Part shown: piece after piece, positions 53,043 through 62,045 of the stretch
Position numbering within the stretch: position 1 is the stretch's first letter
Layout: each line of letters starts with the position of its first letter
NCBI GenBank assembly: GCA_015057715.1
Contig: SVDS01000009.1
Coordinates: 1-64,000 of the forward strand
Length of the DNA: 64,000 nt
From: Paenibacillaceae bacterium
GTDB taxonomy: Bacteria; Bacillota; Clostridia; Lachnospirales; Lachnospiraceae
Direction: 5' to 3'
Program-made: the position numbers and the translations under genes
Notes under the pieces: generated by a model
What the model saw: the letters and a program-made list of their open reading frames with translations, nothing else
What the model was told of the DNA's origin: nothing
Database searches by the model: none

Positions 53043-54052
53043 CGTCTGCCTTTCCCTCCTTTTCTTGCAATATAGATGAAAAATGGTGCACCAATGAGAG
53101 CTGTCATAACTCCTACCGGTGCTTCGGAAGGCATGACAATAAATCGGGCCAGTACATCAGCAATTAATAAAAGAGCTGCTCCCAGTACTGCACTGTAAGG
53201 AATAATCCATCTGTGATCCTGCCCCACAAGATTTCTGGATAAATGGGGTACAACCAGACCCACAAAGCTGATGGAGCCTGCTGCTGCCACGGAGCTGCCT
53301 GCTAATAATATAATGCAGACTCCCATCATAATTTTGATCAGCAGGGTACGCTGTCCCAGTCCTTTTGCAACGTCATCTCCTGAAGATAAAATATTCACAG
53401 GAACCGAAAGCAGCAGGGCCAGAAGCATACCTGCTGCCATATAAGGAATCACCATCATCTGCTGCTTCATATCACGGCCTGTAATTCCTCCTGCCAGCCA
53501 GGATAAGGTGTTGCGGATTCCCGATTCGCTTAAAACCAGAATTCCCTGGGTAAAAGAAGAAAAAAGTGCAGTAATGGCAGATCCGGCCAATACGATCTTA
53601 ACAGGTGTCAGACCATCTCTCCCGACCGACCCCAGAACGTATACACAAACGGCAGAAAGAGCCGCACCTGCAAAAGCTGCCCATAAAACACCTTCCCCCG
53701 GCAGATTCCCTGCAAAGGAGGAAGCAAGCACCGCAAAAAAAACGGCACCTGAATTAATCCCCAGGATACTGGGGGAAGCCAGGGGATTTCTTGTCAGTGC
53801 CTGTGCCAGCACTCCTGAAACCCCTAAACTCCCTCCCACCAGCATGGCTGTGACTGCTCTTGGAAGTCTTGTATGTATAACCAGAATATGCTCCGTTAAA
53901 CCAGGATCAAATTGAATAAACGCCTGAACTACCTCATGAAAAGCAATGGAATAAGTACCAAGAGATACGCTGGCTCCAAAGCAGAACACCATTCCTGCAA
54001 GAAGTCCAGTTAATACTGCTGTTTTTTGTGTTGTGGTCCGCAGCCAAGCCAT
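53039..54052 (-). CDS. Iron/siderophore ABC transporter permease (FecC-type)
   Basis: This 337-residue FecCD-family permease pairs with the previous entry: RLPRAVTAMLVGGSLGVSGV, ALTRNPLASPSILGINSGA and SFVGLVVPHLSRNLVG. GAGAAAGG precedes the ATG. It follows the binding protein gene by 19 bp. Confidence 0.93.
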   Translation of the reverse strand: MAWLRTTTQKTAVLTGLLAGMVFCFGASVSLGTYSIAFHEVVQAFIQFDPGLTEHILVIHTRLPRAVTAMLVGGSLGVSGVLAQALTRNPLASPSILGINSGAVFFAVLASSFAGNLPGEGVLWAAFAGAALSAVCVYVLGSVGRDGLTPVKIVLAGSAITALFSSFTQGILVLSESGIRNTLSWLAGGITGRDMKQQMMVIPYMAAGMLLALLLSVPVNILSSGDDVAKGLGQRTLLIKIMMGVCIILLAGSSVAAAGSISFVGLVVPHLSRNLVGQDHRWIIPYSAVLGAALLLIADVLARFIVMPSEAPVGVMTALIGAPFFIYIARKGGKGRR

Positions 54053-54071
54053 ATGCCTTTCTCCTTTTCTC

Positions 54072-55040
54072 TTATTCTACTCCGTAAAATTTATATACTT
54101 CTTCAAGCATATGCATGGCTGCCTGAGGACCGCCGCCGCTGTTCCAGAATACAGAATTAACCGGATATACCTGATTGTTTTTTACTGCTGTTAAATTGGA
54201 CCACAATGGATTGGAGGTCCATTTATCCCGGTTTGTCACATTTTCTGCCTCATTTAAGTTGGTCTGGTCAAAAATCAGATCCGCCTCCATCTGGGGAATT
54301 GCTTCTTCAGACTGCAGCATAACACCCCACTCCTCTTTCTTATGACTTTCCGGACGTTCAATCCCCATGTCATCTAATACCGTAGCAGCAAAGCCTGTAT
54401 AAACGATTCTTGCATGATCCGCTCTGAAATCAATGACAGCCACCTTTGTATCCTTGATTTTATCTGCGGCCTTTTCTTTAAAATATGCGGTTTTTTCATC
54501 CCACTTTGCAAAAAACTCTTCTGCCTTTTCTTCTTTGTTCAAAGCTTTTGCACAGATATTCAAAGTATCCTTCCACTGATACACTTCTTTTACCATAACA
54601 GTTGGTGCAATTTCATTGAGCTGGGAATATATTTTTTCGTGGCGGACTTTAGACGCAATAATTAAATCGGGCTTTAACGCAATAATTTCTTCCAGATTCG
54701 GCTGGGTTTCTATTCCTAAATTCACCACGCCATCCATCTGACCCCTTAAGTATTCGTAAACCGGCTTTTCTGCCCAGGATTCTACTGCACCAAGAGGGAT
54801 TACGCCAAGAAGGAGGGCACTGTCCGTTGCTCCCTGAAACAGTGTTACAACTCTAAGAGGCGTTCCTTTTATCTCCGTTGTTCCCATGGCATGTTCAATG
54901 ACTCTGGAAGACTCCCCTTTCGTTGTCTCAGCAGTTACGGTTTCTGTTTTTGTACTCTCCTTACTCTGCCCGGATGTCCCGCATCCAGTTAAGAGAACTG
55001 TAAGTACCATGAATCCGGAAAAAAGTTTTATAAGCTTCAC
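54072..55040 (-). CDS. Iron/siderophore-binding lipoprotein
   Basis: This 322-residue lipoprotein has a signal peptide ending in the lipobox VLLTGC (Cys20) and a FepB/FhuD-like binding fold (residues 60-320: GTPLRVVTLFQGATDSALLL, LEEIIALKPDLIIASKVRH, QAAMHMLEEVYKF). It delivers ferric siderophore to the FecCD-type permeases. The start codon is GTG with AAAGGAG upstream. A putative metalloregulator operator lies in its 5' leader. Confidence 0.9.
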   Translation of the reverse strand: MKLIKLFSGFMVLTVLLTGCGTSGQSKESTKTETVTAETTKGESSRVIEHAMGTTEIKGTPLRVVTLFQGATDSALLLGVIPLGAVESWAEKPVYEYLRGQMDGVVNLGIETQPNLEEIIALKPDLIIASKVRHEKIYSQLNEIAPTVMVKEVYQWKDTLNICAKALNKEEKAEEFFAKWDEKTAYFKEKAADKIKDTKVAVIDFRADHARIVYTGFAATVLDDMGIERPESHKKEEWGVMLQSEEAIPQMEADLIFDQTNLNEAENVTNRDKWTSNPLWSNLTAVKNNQVYPVNSVFWNSGGGPQAAMHMLEEVYKFYGVE

Positions 55041-55081
55041 TCTTATACACTCCTTTGTTCGTATTGATTAATTTTCTCATT

Positions 55082-55145
55082 AGTTAGTTTATGCTAACTC
55101 GCAGAAATACCTGTACAGTCTATCATTGGATCCACCTTCTGTCAA
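55082..55145 (-). promoter_or_regulatory. Promoter and putative metalloregulator site of the iron operon
   Basis: TTGACA (55140-55145), 17-base spacer, TAGACT (55117-55122) with TG before it, on the minus strand. An inverted repeat AGTTAG-N6-CTAACT (55082-55099) lies 10-30 bases after the expected start of transcription. GTTAG/CTAAC half-sites recall DtxR-family operators. Confidence 0.6.
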
Positions 55146-55172
55146 CATAAGACAACTGAGATTAAATATCAA

Positions 55173-55210
55173 TAAAACAGGAGAAAAATGCATTACACAC
55201 CTTTCTCCTG
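55173..55210 (-). terminator. Intrinsic terminator of the zinc operon
   Basis: CAGGAGAAA (55178-55186) pairs with TTTCTCCTG (55202-55210); on the minus strand TTTTATT follows. It lies just past the TIGR03943-type gene. Confidence 0.78.
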
Positions 55211-55215
55211 CTTTA

Positions 55216-56121
55216 TCAGTAATAAGGATAGACATACTCCTGCTCCGGTTTCTCCGCTGCCACAATGGATTCTGCTTCTATGGTGGGATACCCGTCTTTT
55301 ACCAGCAGTTTACCCGTAACCGTAACCCAGTCATTCTCTTTAAAACCAAGTCCATTTAAGTCATCTGCCATCAGGCCCATAGGTGACATATCTGCAGAAC
55401 AGCACCACATAGACAGACGGACCAGCGCAAATTCATTTTCCTGCCGGTTTTCCAGATCAAGGAACACAAAACCCTTCATGGTAACTGTATACCCCTGGTA
55501 TTTGTCTGCATGAGCTCCCAGCTCTGTCATCCATGCATAATAATCGTTATCTGCGATATTGATGGTTTTCGCTTTTTCATCAATACCGTTTAATCCGGCT
55601 CCTTTTAAGAGCTCCGGCTGCTGATTTTGATCCTGCTGAATTTGTGCCTGCTGCCCGTCCTCTGTTTCCCAATCATAACCAGCACTGTAATCTGGTTGTT
55701 CCTCCTCTGTTTCATTATCATAATAATCATACCCTGCAGATTCCTGAGCACTGAAGCTGTCATAACCGCTCCCGGCCCTTTCCTGGGAAGAACCTGGAAT
55801 ACTAGCGTTTGAATAATTCTTAACTGCAGCACTGCCCTCTGGTGGAGCTGGCGGAACTGCCAATATAAGAATCGGAATTCCAAGAACAAGACAATGAAAC
55901 AGGCGACATCTGTATTTGGGGCTGAAAATTCTTCCTGCCCCCATTGCTGCCCATAGAACCATAATAGCAGATAAGCCATATAAATAGGGCTTCATTCTCG
56001 GTGTCACATAGGAGAGATATCCGCCGGTCACAGTCAGCCGGAACAGCAGTATCCCAAAAATAAGATAACAGGCAGTCTCGGTCAATGCCTGAATATTAAT
56101 TCCCTTTCCTCTTAGTTTCAT
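55216..56121 (-). CDS. TIGR03943/DUF1980-type membrane protein (YcgQ-like)
   Basis: This 301-residue protein has three to four N-terminal helices (residues 10-100), a low-complexity Ser/Tyr/Gln/Glu-rich linker (about 105-165) and a C-terminal domain of about 130 residues with VTMKGFVFLDLE, RLSMWCCSADMSPMG and NDWVTVTGKL, which is the conserved DUF1980 part. The family is nearly always encoded with a DUF318 permease, as here (4-bp overlap). The CC-AD motif suggests metal or thiol chemistry. The exact role is not known; the zinc operon context points to metal handling. Confidence 0.82.
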   Translation of the reverse strand: MKLRGKGINIQALTETACYLIFGILLFRLTVTGGYLSYVTPRMKPYLYGLSAIMVLWAAMGAGRIFSPKYRCRLFHCLVLGIPILILAVPPAPPEGSAAVKNYSNASIPGSSQERAGSGYDSFSAQESAGYDYYDNETEEEQPDYSAGYDWETEDGQQAQIQQDQNQQPELLKGAGLNGIDEKAKTINIADNDYYAWMTELGAHADKYQGYTVTMKGFVFLDLENRQENEFALVRLSMWCCSADMSPMGLMADDLNGLGFKENDWVTVTGKLLVKDGYPTIEAESIVAAEKPEQEYVYPYY

Positions 56122-57656
56122 ATGCGGATCCCTCCGCTTCCAAGCAATGCAAACACACCGACTGCACCAAAGCAGATCAGGAATGTTGTAACAAAAAGGC
56201 GGACAATAAACTTCTTTTCAAATCCGCCAAGAAGCATGGCTCCGTTTTTCAAATCAATCATGGGGCCAAACACTAAAAATCCCATCAGCGCCCCTGCCGG
56301 GAATACACCTGCCATGGTTCTAGCCACAACTGCATCGGAGGATGAGCACAAGGACAGTATAAATGCCATAGCCATCATGAATGCCACGGAAGCTAAGATG
56401 GGAATTCCTGCTCCGGAGCGGGTCATGGAAGGCCAGACTTCCTGCAGTACTGTAGATACAAAAATACCAGTAAGCAGATATGTACCAACTTTGAAAAATT
56501 CATTCTGGGCATGACCTATCATCTGATAAAACCGTGACATCCTGGTGTCTTTCAGCGCCTTTATCTCATAATCTCCGTAGGTTTCTCCTCCCTGCATTAC
56601 CGGATCCGTTAATAGAACCGTTTCAGGCGGATGCACCAGGTAGGTCAGACCAGTCAGCACAGCACATAAGATTCCCAGACCGCACCTGGCCGCAATAATC
56701 TTTAAGTTTCCATTAAATGCATACCAGGTAGATAAAATCACAACCGGATTTATCACAGGGGAAACCAGCATAAAGGTTACTGCAGCTGATAGCGGAACTC
56801 CTTTTTTTACCAGACCTTTAAACACTGGTATGGAGGCACAGTCGCAAACCGGAAGGAAGAAACCTGCCACAATAGCAAAAAGCTGCCCTAAAACCACATT
56901 CTTTGGAAATTTACTCCGTATCCAGTCCGCAGATACATAGACCTGTATGGCAGAGGAAAGTAAAACCCCGATCAAAAGAAAGGGCAGCGCCTGTAAAAAT
57001 ACTCCCAGAAACAAAGTAATAAATGATCCTAAAAATGAATTGGCTGTCAGATAAAAAATGGCTGCAGCAGCGACCAATAGCAGCCATATCTGGGATTTTA
57101 CCTCATACTGAAACATTTTTTTCTTAAAACGATCCCATTTTCCTTCTGTAAATACATGAATGTCAGGATTAATCTGAAAAAGCTCCCTTGCACTTAGTTC
57201 TGCATTCTCCTCCCTTAAATACGCCAGATTGCCTGCAGCAATCTGGGACATGGAAATCAATCCGGAATCTGCAATTTTGTGCTTCAGTTCTTTTTCATCT
57301 CCTACATAAATAACCTTTTCCACATGGATGACCGGCTTTAAGTGAAACTGAAGAAACATCTCCTCAAATCGATGAAAATGCTCCATCCCATTCCACTCAA
57401 TTAAGATTAACTCTGCCGGATCCTTATGGATCTCTTCACAAATGGAATCAGCCACAGCATATGGTGATTCCTCTATTTCCGCCTTAGAATAATAAAGGGA
57501 GCGCACTCCTTCCCCTTCGGCAAGGGGTGTATCTCCCCGCTCAAATTGAATCACCAGGACTTCCTGTTCAGAAAGCTCTTCCCGGATTAACCGGTTTATC
57601 AGCGTTGTTTTCCCGGAATCAAGAAATCCTGTGACTACCCACGCAGGTATTACCAT
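56118..57656 (-). CDS. Fusion of G3E GTPase-like domain and DUF318/ArsP-type permease
   Basis: This is a 512-residue fusion. Residues 1-170 resemble a CobW/G3E GTPase: P-loop VTGFLDSGKTTLIN, VLVIQFERGDTPL and LILIEWNGMEHF in place of the usual EPSG, but the metal-binding CxCC motif is missing. From about residue 195 follows a permease of the YcgR/YraQ group: FFLPVCDCASIPVFKGLVKK, FMLVSPVINPVVIL, and LCSSSDAVVARTM near residue 435. AAAGGAG precedes the ATG. The next gene upstream is a complete G3E GTPase. Fusion may let nucleotide hydrolysis or GTPase pairing control the permease; this is inference. Confidence 0.85.
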   Translation of the reverse strand: MVIPAWVVTGFLDSGKTTLINRLIREELSEQEVLVIQFERGDTPLAEGEGVRSLYYSKAEIEESPYAVADSICEEIHKDPAELILIEWNGMEHFHRFEEMFLQFHLKPVIHVEKVIYVGDEKELKHKIADSGLISMSQIAAGNLAYLREENAELSARELFQINPDIHVFTEGKWDRFKKKMFQYEVKSQIWLLLVAAAAIFYLTANSFLGSFITLFLGVFLQALPFLLIGVLLSSAIQVYVSADWIRSKFPKNVVLGQLFAIVAGFFLPVCDCASIPVFKGLVKKGVPLSAAVTFMLVSPVINPVVILSTWYAFNGNLKIIAARCGLGILCAVLTGLTYLVHPPETVLLTDPVMQGGETYGDYEIKALKDTRMSRFYQMIGHAQNEFFKVGTYLLTGIFVSTVLQEVWPSMTRSGAGIPILASVAFMMAMAFILSLCSSSDAVVARTMAGVFPAGALMGFLVFGPMIDLKNGAMLLGGFEKKFIVRLFVTTFLICFGAVGVFALLGSGGIRI

Positions 57657-57660
57657 GGTG

Positions 57661-58623
57661 TCATTCTCCTTTAAACAATGATATAATCTGATCTTCCTTT
57701 ATTCCCGTCCCAATAAAACACACACTGTTTCCTTCTCCCCGAAAGCTTTGTATCTTAAGCATTCCGGGTATGTAATGAAAAGAAATGCTTCCCGCGGGAC
57801 CTTTCACGATCCCTTTTCCTCTAAGAATCATTCCATCAGCCTGACTGGTCACTCTGTTTATTTTCTCCTTCAGTTCCGCCTCTGTAAGGACTTCGTCACA
57901 ATCAAAACTTACAGATAAAAAGATCTCTCTGGTAAAACGAAACAGAGGCCGCACCGCGCATTCTCCCTTGCCGCCGGAACGAATTTTCCGGTTAAGGGTT
58001 ACGGGGGTTTTCAGTTCTTCCATTAAAGACTCAGTAAGAGATACCCTGTCTCCCTGACGAAATACATCTGCAGGAATCCCATCCCAAAAATCCGCTTCAA
58101 TTCTGGCCTCAGGATTCAGTTTCCGGATTTTTTCCATGGTATCCCGGATCTCTCCTGTTTTCCCGGTTAAATGGCTTAATAGAATTAAGTCACAGAATTG
58201 AATCTGATTGATAAATACTTCTCCAAAGTTTTCCCTGTATTTATCAAAATTCATCACATCCACCACAGTAATACAACGGCAGATTTTCACCAGATCTTTT
58301 TGGTTCATACAGGCCTTAATAATATCAGAAAGTCTCCCTGCTCCAGAGGGCTCCACTAAAATCACCTCCGGCGCATACTCCTTTACAATCTGTTCCAGGG
58401 ATCTGTTAAAATCTCCGGTCAGACTGCAGCAGATACACCCTGAGTTTAAACTGGTCACAGTTAAACTGTCACCTTTTAAAAGTTCTTCATCAATTCCGGC
58501 ATCACCGAAATCATTTTCTATCACCACAACCTTCCGGTTTTCAAAAACGGCAGGGACCATAGTCTGTATAAGTGTGGTCTTGCCTGCCCCAAGAAATCCG
58601 GATATGATATATAAATCTGTCAT
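57661..58623 (-). CDS. G3E family (COG0523) metallochaperone GTPase
   Basis: This 320-residue CobW-like GTPase has the P-loop ISGFLGAGKTTLIQT, the metal site NSGCICCSLTGDF (CxCC), Walker B ILVEPSGAGRL, and a base motif region LLSHLTGKTGEI in place of a clear NKxD, which is degenerate here. COG0523 proteins under Zur control deliver zinc to client proteins. Located between znuB and the GTPase-permease fusion. AAGGAG precedes the ATG. Confidence 0.9.
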   Translation of the reverse strand: MTDLYIISGFLGAGKTTLIQTMVPAVFENRKVVVIENDFGDAGIDEELLKGDSLTVTSLNSGCICCSLTGDFNRSLEQIVKEYAPEVILVEPSGAGRLSDIIKACMNQKDLVKICRCITVVDVMNFDKYRENFGEVFINQIQFCDLILLSHLTGKTGEIRDTMEKIRKLNPEARIEADFWDGIPADVFRQGDRVSLTESLMEELKTPVTLNRKIRSGGKGECAVRPLFRFTREIFLSVSFDCDEVLTEAELKEKINRVTSQADGMILRGKGIVKGPAGSISFHYIPGMLKIQSFRGEGNSVCFIGTGIKEDQIISLFKGE

Positions 58624-58644
58624 TGATCTACTCCTTATCGTGAC

Positions 58645-59454
58645 CTAACCTTTCACTCCAAGCAGCTTTTTTCCAATAAATATAAACAGAAGGAAAACCA
58701 CACCAACTAAAACAATGGTTCCTCCCGGCTTTAATCCCAGATAATAGGCAGCAAAAAGACCGATTATCATAAATGCCACATCAAAACCAATGGCATAAAG
58801 AACCGTCTGCCTGTAATTTTTGGAAAACTGCATGGAACAGGCAGTTGGAATCACCATCATGGACGAAACAATTAAGGCTCCTACGGTTCTTGCCGCAATG
58901 GATACCGTAACTGCCGTCAATACGGTAAATATAAAATTCACTATTTTGACAGGAACGCCGGCAAGTCTTGCACTCCTCTCATCAAGAGCAATGTAAAACA
59001 GTTCTTTATAAAGAAGTACAAACAGCAAAAGCACCGTTAGCGATACTCCGATAACCAGAAACATCTCCATGTCGCTGATTGCCACAATACTGCCAAAGAG
59101 AAAACTGTTAAAATTGGCAGAATTCTTCACAAAACCAGACAGTACACCTGCCAGACCGATTCCGGCAGACATAATAATGGCAATGGACATTTCAGAATAA
59201 CGGGGCAGTTTTCTTCGTATTGCCTCGATTCCAAGAGCGGCCATAATACAGGCAGCAACTGCTCCGGCAACCGGATTAATTCCTATAATGAGGCCGAAAG
59301 CAACTCCTGCCAGAGAAGTATGGGAAAGGGCATCTCCGATCATGGAAAGCCTTTTTAATACAATTACCACACCGATACAGGGAATCACCATGGCAAGCAG
59401 GATTCCCACTACAAAGGCCTTCTGCATAAAGGCATAATTAAATATCTCCATCAC
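58645..59454 (-). CDS. znuB: Zinc ABC transporter permease ZnuB
   Basis: This 269-residue ABC-3 family permease has about eight helices: LAMVIPCIGVVIVLKRLSM, GDALSHTSLAGVAFGLIIG, and ALIVSSMMVIPTACSMQFSK. It overlaps the znuC 3' end by 17 bp. A GTG at 59454 and an ATG at 59451 are both possible starts behind GGGGGAGG. Confidence 0.92.
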   Translation of the reverse strand: MMEIFNYAFMQKAFVVGILLAMVIPCIGVVIVLKRLSMIGDALSHTSLAGVAFGLIIGINPVAGAVAACIMAALGIEAIRRKLPRYSEMSIAIIMSAGIGLAGVLSGFVKNSANFNSFLFGSIVAISDMEMFLVIGVSLTVLLLFVLLYKELFYIALDERSARLAGVPVKIVNFIFTVLTAVTVSIAARTVGALIVSSMMVIPTACSMQFSKNYRQTVLYAIGFDVAFMIIGLFAAYYLGLKPGGTIVLVGVVFLLFIFIGKKLLGVKG

Positions 59455-60145
59455 AGTCAGCCTCCCCCGGGATTGTTATTTGTCTCATCACGCCGTTTTC
59501 CAGCCGAAAGATGGTATCTGCCAGTCCAGCCAGCCGCTTCCTGTCGTGTGTTACCATAAAAACAGTCATGTGATCATTGCGATTGAAGTTTTGGATCAGC
59601 CGGTAAAATTCTTCCGTATTCTTTTCATCCACACCGGTGGTGGGCTCGTCAAGAATTAATAGACGTGGCTTGTTAACCAGGGCTCTTGCCAGCAATACCC
59701 GTTGCTGCTGACCGCCTGACAGCTTCCCGATCAGGCGTTTTCTATATGGTTCCATTCCCACCTCACAAAGAGCTTCCGTCACTTTTTCCTTCTCTTTTTT
59801 TCCAGGGAAACGAAACAGCCCGATCTGGCTGTATAAATTCGCCTGAATAATCTCCTCAACAGAAGCCGGAAAGTCCTTGTAAGTATCCATTCCATTTTGG
59901 GGAACGTATCCCACGTCCTTCCAGTCACTAAACTGGCGGATATCCTTTCCCAGCAGTTTAAAACTTCCTGCTTCTCCGGTTAAAGACAACTCGCCTAACA
60001 GGATTCGGATCAGTGTACTTTTTCCAGCTCCGTTATCACCGGTGAGGGCGGCAAAACCGCCTTGGGGAACGGTTAAATCCACTCCGTTTAAAACCCCTGT
60101 TCCACCGTAGGAAAATGTCAGTCCTTTCATTTCAATCGCGTTCAC
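59438..60145 (-). CDS. znuC: Zinc ABC transporter ATP-binding protein ZnuC
   Basis: This 235-residue ATPase has Walker A GDNGAGKST, signature LSGGQQQRVLLARAL and Walker B LLILDEPTTGVDEKN. The ABC-3 subtype and neighbours make zinc import the best assignment; manganese is the alternative, less likely given the regulator and GTPases. The start codon is GTG with AGGAGT upstream. Confidence 0.91.
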   Translation of the reverse strand: MNAIEMKGLTFSYGGTGVLNGVDLTVPQGGFAALTGDNGAGKSTLIRILLGELSLTGEAGSFKLLGKDIRQFSDWKDVGYVPQNGMDTYKDFPASVEEIIQANLYSQIGLFRFPGKKEKEKVTEALCEVGMEPYRKRLIGKLSGGQQQRVLLARALVNKPRLLILDEPTTGVDEKNTEEFYRLIQNFNRNDHMTVFMVTHDRKRLAGLADTIFRLENGVMRQITIPGEADCDGDI

Positions 60146-60164
60146 ATTCTTACTCCTGTTCTTT

Positions 60165-61097
60165 TTATTCCAGCGCTTCTTTTAAAACAGTCAGATTCTT
60201 CTCCATAACAGAAAAATAATCATCCCCATTTTTTAACTGCTCGTCAGTCAGCCCTTCTAAAGGATTTAACACCTCTGTTTTTGCGCCTGTTTCTTTTGCA
60301 ATGGTCTCCGCCACTTTAGGGCTGACCAGATCTTCAAAGAATATGGTTTTTACTTTATTCTCTTTTACAAAGTCTATCACTTCTGCCATTCTTGCCGGAT
60401 CCGGTTCAGAATCCGGTGACAATCCCTCAATGCCCATCTGGGTCAGTCCATAGGCATTGCAAAGATACCCAAATGCCTCATGGGCAACGACTACCGACTT
60501 ATTGGGCAACGGAGATAATGTATCTTTATATTTCTTGTCCAGCTCATCAAATTTGCTGGCATAGGTATCATAATTAGCCTGATAATATGCTTCATTAGCC
60601 GGATCTGCCTTAACAAATGCATTCTTAATATTCTCCATCTCTTTCTTTGCATTCATTGGGCTTAACCACACATGAGGATCGAATTCTCCGTGCTCATGAT
60701 CCTCACCTTGTGCCTCTTCATGTTCTTCCCCCTTCAACAAAGAGATTCCTGAAGATGCCTCTGTAACAGTCAGATTGCTGTTTTTAAGGCTCTTTAACAC
60801 ATCATCCACCCAGTGCTCAATTCCAGCTCCGCTATATACAAATACATCTGCTTTTTCCAGACCGGTAATATCCTTTGTCGCCGGCTCCCAGTCGTGAGGC
60901 TCTGTTCCTGCTGGCACCATATTTTTAACGTCTACTTTATCGCCGCCGATCTTTACGGCAAAATCATACATGGGGTAAAAACTTGCCATTACATTCAGCT
61001 TTCCGCTGTCATTTACTTCTTTTTTCTGACCACATCCAGATAACAGCAATGCAGAAGCTGCCGCTGCTAACAGAATTACTTTCGTTCCTTTATTCAT
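60165..61097 (-). CDS. znuA: Zinc-binding lipoprotein ZnuA
   Basis: This lipoprotein of 310 residues has a signal peptide ending in LLLSGC (Cys22). The cluster A-I fold has metal His residues in AGTEPHDWEP and DPHVWLSP, with a later VAHEAFGYL. Between them is a His/Glu-rich loop (HEEAQGEDHEHGEF, about residues 122-135), the feature that separates zinc binders from manganese binders. GGAGG lies nine bases before the ATG at 61097; the frame to 61127 is not needed. Confidence 0.93.
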   Translation of the reverse strand: MNKGTKVILLAAAASALLLSGCGQKKEVNDSGKLNVMASFYPMYDFAVKIGGDKVDVKNMVPAGTEPHDWEPATKDITGLEKADVFVYSGAGIEHWVDDVLKSLKNSNLTVTEASSGISLLKGEEHEEAQGEDHEHGEFDPHVWLSPMNAKKEMENIKNAFVKADPANEAYYQANYDTYASKFDELDKKYKDTLSPLPNKSVVVAHEAFGYLCNAYGLTQMGIEGLSPDSEPDPARMAEVIDFVKENKVKTIFFEDLVSPKVAETIAKETGAKTEVLNPLEGLTDEQLKNGDDYFSVMEKNLTVLKEALE

Positions 61098-61153
61098 GAA
61101 TAAAATCCTCCGATTTTTCTGTTTCATTCAAATTCCCGTATGGATCAACCGAT

Positions 61154-61465
61154 TCAATTATTCATACGGATCTTTAAATCTACAAGAGAAACCGGACTGA
61201 GAAACAGTCCTGCCAGATAAGGAAGCATGGAATACTTTATAATTGGTAAGGAAACAGCGATTACTGCAGCTGTTCCAATCGCTTCAAAAATTACACTGAG
61301 CGCCGAAATACATACTTCTATCTCCTGACAGACTCTGCAATGTCTGCCTGTGCAGTCATGGGAAAGATGAGTGAATACAAAAATCGATGAACCCAGAAAA
61401 ACCACAGTGAGAATCAAAGCTGTCAAAAGGGCTGCCCATTGTCTGGGATTTAATCTGCCTTTCAT
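61154..61465 (-). CDS. Small Cys/His membrane protein in the zinc operon (unknown function)
   Basis: I do not know a name for this 103-residue protein. It has one helix at residues 10-30, a loop HLSHDCTGRHCRVCQEIEVC with four cysteines and three histidines, and two further helices. The loop follows the first helix and could bind metal on one face of the membrane. It is encoded between the Zur-type regulator and znuA, with AAAGGA upstream, so it is a candidate zinc-import accessory. Confidence 0.7.
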   Translation of the reverse strand: MKGRLNPRQWAALLTALILTVVFLGSSIFVFTHLSHDCTGRHCRVCQEIEVCISALSVIFEAIGTAAVIAVSLPIIKYSMLPYLAGLFLSPVSLVDLKIRMNN

Positions 61466-61491
61466 AATAAATCCTTTCTTTTATCTGTCAC

Positions 61492-61899
61492 TTACTTCTG
61501 ACAGCTGCTGCAATAGCCGTAAAGCACCATGTGCTTTTGATCCAGCTTAAATCCATGATCATCATGGATGTGGTGGTAGAATTCATCCAGCCTGGAACAT
61601 TCTAAGGGAATCATGGATCCGCATTTTAAGCAGACCAGCTTCCCCACATTCCGGTTTATCTCCTCACCAATATATCGAAACTGAGCCTTGGATCCGTCAA
61701 CGGATGGAATTTTTACAACCACGCCATCCTCACACAAACGTTCCAGGGCCCGGTATACAGTAGTCTGTCCTACATGAATTCCATCTCTGCGCAGACTTTC
61801 CATAAATTCTTCCACGGTACAGAATATCTCTTTTTGTTTTTTTAAGCAGCTGACAATTATTTCCTGCTGCCTGGTCCGGTATCTTCCACGTTCTGCCAT
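61492..61899 (-). CDS. zur: Fur family regulator, probably Zur
   Basis: This regulator of 135 residues has a winged helix (EFMESLRRDGIHVGQTTVYRAL) and the C-terminal half with two CxxC pairs (VCLKCGS and YCSSCQ) for structural zinc and a HHIHDDHGF His cluster for sensing metal. As first gene of the znu operon, Zur is the natural assignment; Fur or PerR cannot be excluded by sequence alone. The ATG at 61899 is preferred over that at 61905, which touches the GGGG of the ribosome binding site. Confidence 0.88.
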   Translation of the reverse strand: MAERGRYRTRQQEIIVSCLKKQKEIFCTVEEFMESLRRDGIHVGQTTVYRALERLCEDGVVVKIPSVDGSKAQFRYIGEEINRNVGKLVCLKCGSMIPLECSRLDEFYHHIHDDHGFKLDQKHMVLYGYCSSCQK

Positions 61900-61923
61900 A
61901 TTCATCCCCTATTTCGAAATCAG

Positions 61924-61964
61924 AAATCATTTTCATATTATAACACTCTCCTTTTAAATGTCAA
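61924..61964 (-). promoter_or_regulatory. Promoter and possible Zur box of the zinc operon
   Basis: TTGACA (61959-61964), 16-base spacer, TATAAT (61937-61942) with TG one base before it, on the minus strand. Across the expected start lies the short palindrome AAATCATTT (61924-61932); the AATnATT core is also the centre of known Zur boxes in Firmicutes, but the outer arms are not conserved. Confidence 0.65.
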
Positions 61965-61990
61965 GGCGGATTTTAATAAAAAAGGAAGCC

Positions 61991-62025
61991 GCTGCTCCAT
62001 AAATGATATCTCACTTATGGAGCAA
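61991..62025 (-). terminator. Intrinsic terminator of the surface protein gene
   Basis: TGCTCCATAA and TTATGGAGCA arms with a 12-nt loop; on the minus strand CTTCCTTTTTTATT follows. It lies about 20 bp after the stop of the surface protein gene. Confidence 0.82.
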
Positions 62026-62045
62026 CAGCTCCCATTTGTCAGAAT

